A DNA stretch of 19,042 nucleotides, taken from assembly GCA_002482685.1 (NCBI GenBank), contig DLGL01000045.1, positions 16,327-35,368 on the forward strand. The letters are read 5' to 3'. The notes beneath the pieces were generated by a model. That model saw only the letters and a list, made by a program, of their open reading frames with translations. It was not told the origin of the DNA and did not search any database. The stretch is from Bacteriovoracaceae bacterium UBA7695. GTDB taxonomy: Bacteria; Bdellovibrionota; Bacteriovoracia; Bacteriovoracales; Bacteriovoracaceae. The stretch's first letter is position 1. Every line of letters begins with the position of its first letter. The position numbers and the translations under genes are program-made. This document shows positions 15,382-19,042 of the stretch, piece after piece.

Positions 15382-16290
15382 TTAGATCCCGCCGAAAAGT
15401 GCCTCGAGGTTAAGTAGAAGAAAAGGTGTTCTTCGGAACGACCAAAATTTTGGAAAATCGAGTCCTGGAACAATATCCATATAGATCCACTGTTTGTAGA
15501 GATTCCTTCGATAGGTTGTGCTGATTCGATAGTTAGAGACATACCAAGTGCGGTCGTTTTCAACCACTGTGGACAAATTTGTTCCCAGTGAAAGAGCGGA
15601 ATCGTCATTAATCCGGTAAAGAATCACGGGCCCATGGGATGTTTTAAAGTCTTTTCTGGTAACTTTCCAATCGCTGGTATTTCTAAAACGCAGGAGGACT
15701 TCTTCGCCAAGAGGCAAGTCGGAATCAAAAGTCGTATTCTCTTCCCAGTCTCTGTCAGAATACCAGGCCAATTCTTCAACAAAACGATGAATAACATCCC
15801 CGGAGGTCATGTTTTTACGAAGTCGCGCTCTGGAAAAAACTTTTGGGGGAATACTAGCATTAACACCAAAGTCTGCACGAAACTGCCAGTTTTTGTTGAG
15901 CGCATTTTGCGCTAGCTCTTCCGAGGATCCACTCTTAGCGTCTTCTTTTTTCTCTTTTTTCTTTTTCTGGCTCTCCATCTCAAACTTAAACTTGTCCTGA
16001 AGTTTCGGCAGTCTAATGTTGACCCGTAATTGAAAATCTTCTGCTAGTAGAGCGCGTTCTCTCACTTCGTAACTTTTACGAATTCGAATCCTGCTTCGTG
16101 CAAGTTCATCATCGGCCCGTTGGTCGGCGAAGAATAAATCGAGTCTGTTTGCTACCGTGTTTGCTTGTAATCCAAAAAGCTGCTGAGTGGTGTCCAAAAT
16201 GGGGATGGAATACTCTTTGGGCTCTTCAGCAGGGGATGCATAAAGAGTGGCCGAATAAAGTGTAATTAGAATAAACGGCAGAATTCCCAT
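15382..16290 (-). CDS. Putative outer-membrane/exported protein of unknown function
   Basis: This 302-residue protein begins with a probable signal peptide (MGILPFILITLYSATLYA, residues 1-18, cut before SPAEEP). Its body is rich in alternating hydrophobic/polar strands ending in aromatic residues, for example QFRADFGVNASI, VLLRFRNTSDW, ALSLGTNLSTVV, WYVSNYRISTTY and WIYMDIVPGL. These resemble beta-hairpins of an outer-membrane barrel. An internal low-complexity Lys/Glu stretch (about 108-118) separates the first strands from the rest. The C-terminus (ALFGGI) lacks the usual terminal Phe, which lowers confidence in a classical barrel. No family is recognised. No Shine-Dalgarno is present; a near-consensus promoter ends 6 nt before the ATG. 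The stop lies 8 nt beyond the T-tract of the convergent terminator. Confidence 0.72.
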   Translation of the reverse strand: MGILPFILITLYSATLYASPAEEPKEYSIPILDTTQQLFGLQANTVANRLDLFFADQRADDELARSRIRIRKSYEVRERALLAEDFQLRVNIRLPKLQDKFKFEMESQKKKKEKKEDAKSGSSEELAQNALNKNWQFRADFGVNASIPPKVFSRARLRKNMTSGDVIHRFVEELAWYSDRDWEENTTFDSDLPLGEEVLLRFRNTSDWKVTRKDFKTSHGPVILYRINDDSALSLGTNLSTVVENDRTWYVSNYRISTTYRRNLYKQWIYMDIVPGLDFPKFWSFRRTPFLLLNLEALFGGI

Positions 16291-16324
16291 GAAGCCATTG
16301 TAGCTTATATTCTTTAACTGCCAA
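16291..16324 (-). promoter_or_regulatory. Sigma-70-type promoter of the outer-membrane protein gene, leaderless layout
   Basis: On the minus strand, TTGGCA (16324-16319), a 16-nt spacer, TACAAT (16302-16297), GGCTTC and ATG 16290 follow in order. Both hexamers match consensus at 5 of 6. A nine-A tract on this strand (16346-16338) sits 14-22 nt upstream of the -35, where an UP element would be. CCAA-TTC-TTGG (16321-16331) overlaps the -35 and could be a small operator. Confidence 0.6.
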
Positions 16325-16354
16325 TTCTTGGTGTCACTTTTTTTTTAACATTTC

Positions 16355-16397
16355 AGGAGGGAAGTCCATTAAAGCGATGATTTTAAGGGAATTGTGA
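16355..16397 (+). other. Orphan strong Shine-Dalgarno with a nine-codon frame
   Basis: AGGAGGG (16355-16361) is one of the best ribosome-binding sites in the window, yet no gene starts at the right distance. Seven nt after AGGAGG is ATT 16368, opening a frame IKAMILREL that contains an ATG at 16377 and stops at TGA 16395-16397. The ankyrin gene starts 76 nt later. It could encode a leader peptide or be chance. Confidence 0.25.
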
Positions 16398-16473
16398 CAT
16401 TTAGTTTAGAAAGGCGTTGGTGCAGAAGCGTAAAATGATCAAGTTCAAAAAATCACCGCCACTGAGGGATCCA

Positions 16474-17319
16474 ATGAAAAATAAAAAAATTGCCATAGGT
16501 CTAGGCCTGCTTACTACCTTTTCTCTCTCGGGCATTTTGTTTTATCATCAGCTTGGGTCAAAAAATCTCGAGGACCTGGCCCTTCTTTCTATCATAAAAA
16601 ATGATCAGAAGATTTTTGAAGACTATATCACTCGTGGGGGGAAGTTAAGTGCCATTCTCGATATAGAGGGGAACCGTTATACCGTCGGCGAACTTATTGT
16701 TAAGCACGAAAGACTGGGGTTTGTTCAGTATGCCCTTTCAAAGAAAATGGAATTTGGGATTAATCCATCAAAAAATTTTGATGTTTATTCATTGGCGGTT
16801 GAAAAAAATAATTCAGAAATTCTAAACCTTCTTACAGTCAATAAGACAGGACTCTTAAAAAAATCCTATGGGAAAAATGAATGGAGCTTACTTCACATGG
16901 CCAGTGCTGAGTGTGCTGATCAGGTAGTAAGCGTTCTTCATAAAACTGGGTTAAGCTGGGATCATAAGGCTAAAGATGGATCAACTCCTTTAACTGTGGC
17001 CGCCGAGGCTGGCTGTCTGCAAGCACTGAGCTACTGGAAAGAAAATGGTGCCAATTACAGGGCAAAAGATGGTCGTGGAATAACCGCTCTGGATATTCTA
17101 CTTAAGAAGAAAGACTCTGCTATTTCAGCTTTCGCGCAATCGTTTATTGAGAAGCGTACACCTGCCTCAGTCGTTGCTATGAGCATGGGGGAGCCCAACT
17201 TTTATAAAAAACGTAAAATCCCAAAGGATAACCTGGCCGATCGCGCCCACCTCATAGAACCAGAAGACAGGCCAGATGATGCCAATGAGACGGCCGAGAA
17301 TTCTGAGTTCAGTGATTAA
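16474..17319 (+). CDS. Signal-anchored ankyrin-repeat protein
   Basis: A 281-residue protein from ATG 16474, chosen because GAGGGA lies 4 nt upstream; in-frame TTG 16417 and ATG 16435 would add residues but have no such site. A basic N-terminus (MKNKK) precedes one hydrophobic segment (IAIGLGLLTTFSLSGILFYH, residues 6-25), so the body is probably periplasmic and tethered to the inner membrane. About 2.5 ankyrin repeats are clear: EWSLLHMASAECADQVVSVL (136-155), DGSTPLTVAAEAGCLQALSY (168-187, ending KENGANYRAKD) and DGRGITALDILLKK (199-212). Residues 35-125 look like degenerate repeats. The tail (240-281) is basic then acidic and probably disordered. Ankyrin repeats mediate protein contacts; the partner is unknown. 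The gene probably ends at the weak hairpin at 17382. Confidence 0.83.
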   Translation: MKNKKIAIGLGLLTTFSLSGILFYHQLGSKNLEDLALLSIIKNDQKIFEDYITRGGKLSAILDIEGNRYTVGELIVKHERLGFVQYALSKKMEFGINPSKNFDVYSLAVEKNNSEILNLLTVNKTGLLKKSYGKNEWSLLHMASAECADQVVSVLHKTGLSWDHKAKDGSTPLTVAAEAGCLQALSYWKENGANYRAKDGRGITALDILLKKKDSAISAFAQSFIEKRTPASVVAMSMGEPNFYKKRKIPKDNLADRAHLIEPEDRPDDANETAENSEFSD

Positions 17320-17381
17320 GCTCAAAATGGATACTAAAAGTAAAACAATCAGTCATTTTTAGGATCGTTTAAGAGCTAATG

Positions 17382-17408
17382 AAATGCACTCTTGCGCATT
17401 TTTCTTTT
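17382..17408 (+). terminator. Weak intrinsic terminator after the ankyrin gene
   Basis: AAATGC (17382-17387), an 8-nt loop and GCATTT (17396-17401) pair over 6 bp, followed by a T-rich run (TTTTTCTTTT). The stem is short and AT-rich. It overlaps the -35 of the next promoter. Confidence 0.4.
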
Positions 17409-17419
17409 GGCCCTAAAAT
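17392..17419 (+). promoter_or_regulatory. Promoter of the HTH regulator gene
   Basis: TTGCGC (17392-17397) and TAAAAT (17414-17419) are 16 nt apart. Start of transcription near 17426 would give a leader of about 16 nt, just long enough for the AGGAGGA site at 17430-17436. Confidence 0.5.
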
Positions 17420-17441
17420 AAGATAAAACAGGAGGAATGAC

Positions 17442-17681
17442 ATGGAAGTTGTTCGTCGGACTAATGCCGAGATTGAAAAGAACATTGGTACAGTAGCTTA
17501 CTTTGTTCGCAAAAAAAGAAAAGAACGTGGAATTACTCAGGATGAACTGGCAAAGTTCTCAGGAGTCGGTTTAGCTTTTTTAAAGCGCCTTGAAGGCGGA
17601 GACGAAAATCTCCACCTTGCTAAAGTGCTTCAGGTCATGAGGCATCTTAATGCTGATCTTTTTCCGAAAGAATACCAATAG
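17442..17681 (+). CDS. XRE/HipB-like (Y4mF-type) helix-turn-helix regulator
   Basis: This 79-residue DNA-binding protein is a single helix-turn-helix domain. GTVAYFVRKKRKERGITQDE (16-35) is the first helix pair, and ELAKFSGVGLAFLKRLEGG (35-53) contains the recognition helix. DENLHLAKVLQVMRHLNADL resembles the RLDKVLRVLEALGL end of Y4mF/HipB-like regulators. HipB proteins normally pair with the HipA kinase toxin downstream, but the next gene here is a convergent TerC homologue, so this one is an orphan. It has a strong AGGAGGA ribosome-binding site 5 nt before ATG and its own promoter. Its last 35 nt overlap the 3' end of the TerC gene on the other strand. Autoregulation is usual in the family; I see no clear palindrome to support it. 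Confidence 0.88.
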   Translation: MEVVRRTNAEIEKNIGTVAYFVRKKRKERGITQDELAKFSGVGLAFLKRLEGGDENLHLAKVLQVMRHLNADLFPKEYQ

Positions 17682-18408
17682 ATTTTTTAGTCGTTAATTT
17701 TTTGCGGTAGCGCATGTTTAACATTTCAACGGTTAATGAAAACGCCATGGCAAAGTAAATATAACCCTTGGATACGTGCGCTCCCATACCTTCTGCTACC
17801 AGCATTACTCCAATGAGTAACAAAAATGAAAGTGCCAGAATCTTAATGGTAGGATGTTTTTCTACAAAACCGCTGATTCTTCCTGCTGAAACCAGCATGA
17901 TAACCATTGAGATGAGCATTGCAACGACCATGATACTCACCTGATCCGACATACCAACTGCAGTAATCACAGAATCTAGTGAGAACACAATATCGAGGAC
18001 TAAAATCTGACCCAGCATCATTCCAACACCTGCTGCTTTAGATTTAGGCTGAGCATTTGATAAATGGAATTCCGGATCTCCTTCGACCTTATGGTGAATT
18101 TCGAAAGTCGATTTAGCGATGAGAAAGAGTCCGCCTCCTAGAAGGATAAGGTCTCTGCCTGAAAAAGATTGTCCAAAAAGTGAGAAAAGAGGCTCTTTAA
18201 GAGTCATGATCCAATTAATGGAAAAAAGTAGTCCAATACGTATCAGAAGCGCCAGACCGATCCCGATGTTGCGGGTTTTGGCCTGCTTTTCCTGAGGCAA
18301 TCGGGCCACTAAAATAGCGATAAATATGATGTTATCGATCCCCAGAACGGTTTCCATGGCAGTCAAAGTCAGGAGTGCCGTTATGGACTGGGTGGTTAAT
18401 TCAAACAT
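17647..18408 (-). CDS. TerC-family integral membrane protein
   Basis: This 253-residue inner-membrane protein has about seven helices and matches the TerC family (PF03741; relatives Alx, YgdQ, YoaE), associated with metal-ion (Mn2+) export or tellurite resistance. The conserved acidic residues within helices are present: E19 and D25 in METVLGIDNIIFIAIL, and D139 and D145 in VLDIVFSLDSVITAVGM. The C-terminal HVSKGYIYFAMAFSLTVEML (211-230) is also typical. A good AAGGAG precedes the ATG by about 7-8 nt. The length fits the short, YgdQ-like branch without CBS/CorC domains. Its tail overlaps the HTH regulator gene by 35 nt, and it is divergent from the lipoprotein gene. Metal specificity is not readable from sequence. 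Confidence 0.93.
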   Translation of the reverse strand: MFELTTQSITALLTLTAMETVLGIDNIIFIAILVARLPQEKQAKTRNIGIGLALLIRIGLLFSINWIMTLKEPLFSLFGQSFSGRDLILLGGGLFLIAKSTFEIHHKVEGDPEFHLSNAQPKSKAAGVGMMLGQILVLDIVFSLDSVITAVGMSDQVSIMVVAMLISMVIMLVSAGRISGFVEKHPTIKILALSFLLLIGVMLVAEGMGAHVSKGYIYFAMAFSLTVEMLNMRYRKKLTTKKSIGILSEKDQH

Positions 18409-18466
18409 CAGAAATCTCCTTGTATCACTCTATAATTGTCTTCTATCTTCTTAAACTGGAGCTCCT

Positions 18467-18494
18467 TTGACTAGGCTTAAACTGATGTTAAAAT
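18467..18494 (+). promoter_or_regulatory. Promoter of the glycine-zipper lipoprotein gene
   Basis: TTGACT (18467-18472), a 16-nt spacer and TAAAAT (18489-18494) make a near-consensus sigma-70 promoter. Transcription from about 18501 leaves a leader of about 11 nt containing AGGAG (18503-18507). This argues against translation starting upstream at 18467. Confidence 0.65.
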
Positions 18495-18511
18495 GGTGGC
18501 TCAGGAGTTTT

Positions 18512-18904
18512 ATGAAAAAAATGATTCTACTTGTCCTTACAGTTCTACTCACTTCTTGTGCTTCAAAACCTCAGCTATATCCCAACGATAAGCTTAAACA
18601 AGTGGGCAAAGAGAAGGCAAAAAGCGACGTGGAGGGGTGTATAGCCGACGCGGATGAATACTTAAAGAGCTCAAAAGGTAAAAATATTGCCAAAGGGGCC
18701 GGCGGTGGAGCTGCAATAGGTGCTGCTATGGGCGCGGTGGGTGGATTGCTTACTGGTAATTTTGGAAGTGGATTAGTTAGGGGAGGCGCTGTTGGCGCTG
18801 CTGGTGGCGGAACCGCTGGAGCTTTGACTCCTGACCAGGTAAAACGCAACTTTGTGAACCAGTGCCTGGCCGACAAGGGCTATAGAGTTATTGGCTGGGA
18901 CTAG
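18512..18904 (+). CDS. Glycine-zipper lipoprotein
   Basis: A 130-residue lipoprotein from ATG 18512, with AGGAG 4 nt upstream. It has a short lipoprotein signal (MKKMILLVLTVLL) and lipobox LTSC, giving lipidated Cys16; Ala at +2 favours outer-membrane sorting by the E. coli rule. A helical segment (30-55) precedes a glycine-zipper region (62-103) of GxxxG/AxxxG repeats (GAGGGAAIGAAMGAVGGLL and GAVGAAGGGTAGAL). Such regions insert into or assemble in membranes. The end, QCLADKGYRVIGWD, is a motif common at the C-termini of small glycine-zipper proteins of proteobacteria. The paired cysteines C43 and C118 may form a disulfide. The function is unknown; envelope structure or stress is the usual guess. 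Confidence 0.85.
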   Translation: MKKMILLVLTVLLTSCASKPQLYPNDKLKQVGKEKAKSDVEGCIADADEYLKSSKGKNIAKGAGGGAAIGAAMGAVGGLLTGNFGSGLVRGGAVGAAGGGTAGALTPDQVKRNFVNQCLADKGYRVIGWD

Positions 18905-18982
18905 TAAACGGAAAATGTTTTTTTGTTCAAAAATAGAGAGTCAATTTAAGTACAGAATTCCAAGTCATGAATATTCAGTTCT

Positions 18983-19042
18983 AAATAATCCAGCAATTTT
19001 TTCTTTCACACTTTTAGCTAAGAAAAAATTGCTGGATTATTT
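18983..19042. repeat. Perfect 23-bp inverted repeat with 14-nt loop at right edge
   Basis: The left arm (18983-19005) and the right arm (19020-19042) are exact reverse complements over 23 nt around the loop TCACACTTTTAGCT. The core is AATCCAGCAATTTTTT and its complement. The right arm ends at the window edge, so it may extend further. It could be a terminator-like hairpin or the end of a small mobile or repetitive element. The preceding stretch (18905-18982) shows only an AT-rich sequence with a T7 run and nothing else I can name. Confidence 0.8.

Noticed and set aside
16338..16346. T9 tract as a phase-variation switch
   Set aside because: It lies outside coding sequence and outside promoter spacers; its position fits an UP element for the minus-strand promoter better.
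16417..16473. Upstream TTG (16417) or ATG (16435) start for the ankyrin protein
   Set aside because: Neither has a ribosome-binding site; ATG 16474 has GAGGGA at the right distance and gives a standard basic-then-hydrophobic signal anchor.
18467..18511. TTG start at 18467 for the lipoprotein
   Set aside because: This stretch is better read as the promoter (TTGACT, 16 nt, TAAAAT), and starting at 18512 gives a proper lipoprotein signal with AGGAG upstream.
18571..18876. Pro/Ala-rich open frame on the minus strand opposite the lipoprotein gene
   Set aside because: It is the antisense shadow of glycine/alanine-rich codons; it has no RBS and no family features.
1..19042. CRISPR array, tRNA/rRNA genes, insertion sequences or prophage genes
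   Set aside because: Reading through found no regularly spaced direct repeats, no cloverleaf or rRNA signatures and no transposase, integrase or phage structural proteins.

Overview
The window looks like chromosomal DNA of a Gram-negative bacterium with a moderately AT-rich genome (low-to-mid 40s % G+C, judged by eye). Many products have export signals: two cleavable signal peptides on adjacent genes, a lipobox, a signal-anchored ankyrin protein and a probable outer-membrane protein. Together with a membrane pyrophosphatase, a YkgJ-type Cys-cluster protein and a LuxE/LuxC pair, this suggests a Bdellovibrionota member such as the Bacteriovorax/Peredibacter group. That placement is inference only. 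There are no rRNA or tRNA genes, CRISPR arrays, insertion sequences or phage genes. No stretch longer than about 185 bases lacks a gene.

Layout. 1-2467 (minus): a sodium:solute symporter followed by the first 321 codons of a malic enzyme that runs off the left edge. 2502-5080 (plus): a membrane-anchored helical protein of unknown function, overlapping by 4 nt an ABC-F ATPase. 5077-7654 (minus): a secreted thioredoxin-fold protein without CxxC, a secreted protein resembling (alpha/alpha)6-toroid glycosidases, and an AlkB-like dioxygenase. 7761-12434 (plus): a tight three-gene unit of a GNAT protein with two GNAT-like halves, a LuxE-type acyl-protein synthetase, and an 809-residue fusion of a LuxC-type acyl-CoA reductase with a PaaK-like adenylate-forming domain. 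12573-13106 (minus): a YkgJ-like protein. 13273-15336 (plus): a K+-dependent-type membrane pyrophosphatase ending at a strong terminator. 15382-16290 (minus): a probable outer-membrane protein. 16474-17319 (plus): a membrane-anchored ankyrin protein. 17442-17681 (plus): a HipB/Y4mF-like HTH regulator. 17647-18408 (minus): a TerC-family membrane protein. 18512-18904 (plus): a glycine-zipper lipoprotein. The right edge ends in a perfect 23-bp inverted repeat.

How the genes work together. The clearest functional unit is 7761-12434. LuxE would activate and carry an acyl group, LuxC would reduce the acyl thioester to an aldehyde with NADPH, and the fused adenylation domain would be a second acid-activating module. 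The GNAT protein may acylate a substrate or product. There is no luciferase (luxAB) and no luxD, so this is not a light-producing operon; its product is unknown.

A second theme is promoter architecture. Five genes without a convincing Shine-Dalgarno have a -10-like hexamer only 6-7 nt before the chosen ATG: 2467-, 2502+, 7761+, 13106- and 16290-. In two of them a near-consensus -35 is also correctly spaced. Other genes in the window have ordinary AGGAG-type sites. This suggests leaderless and leadered mRNAs side by side.
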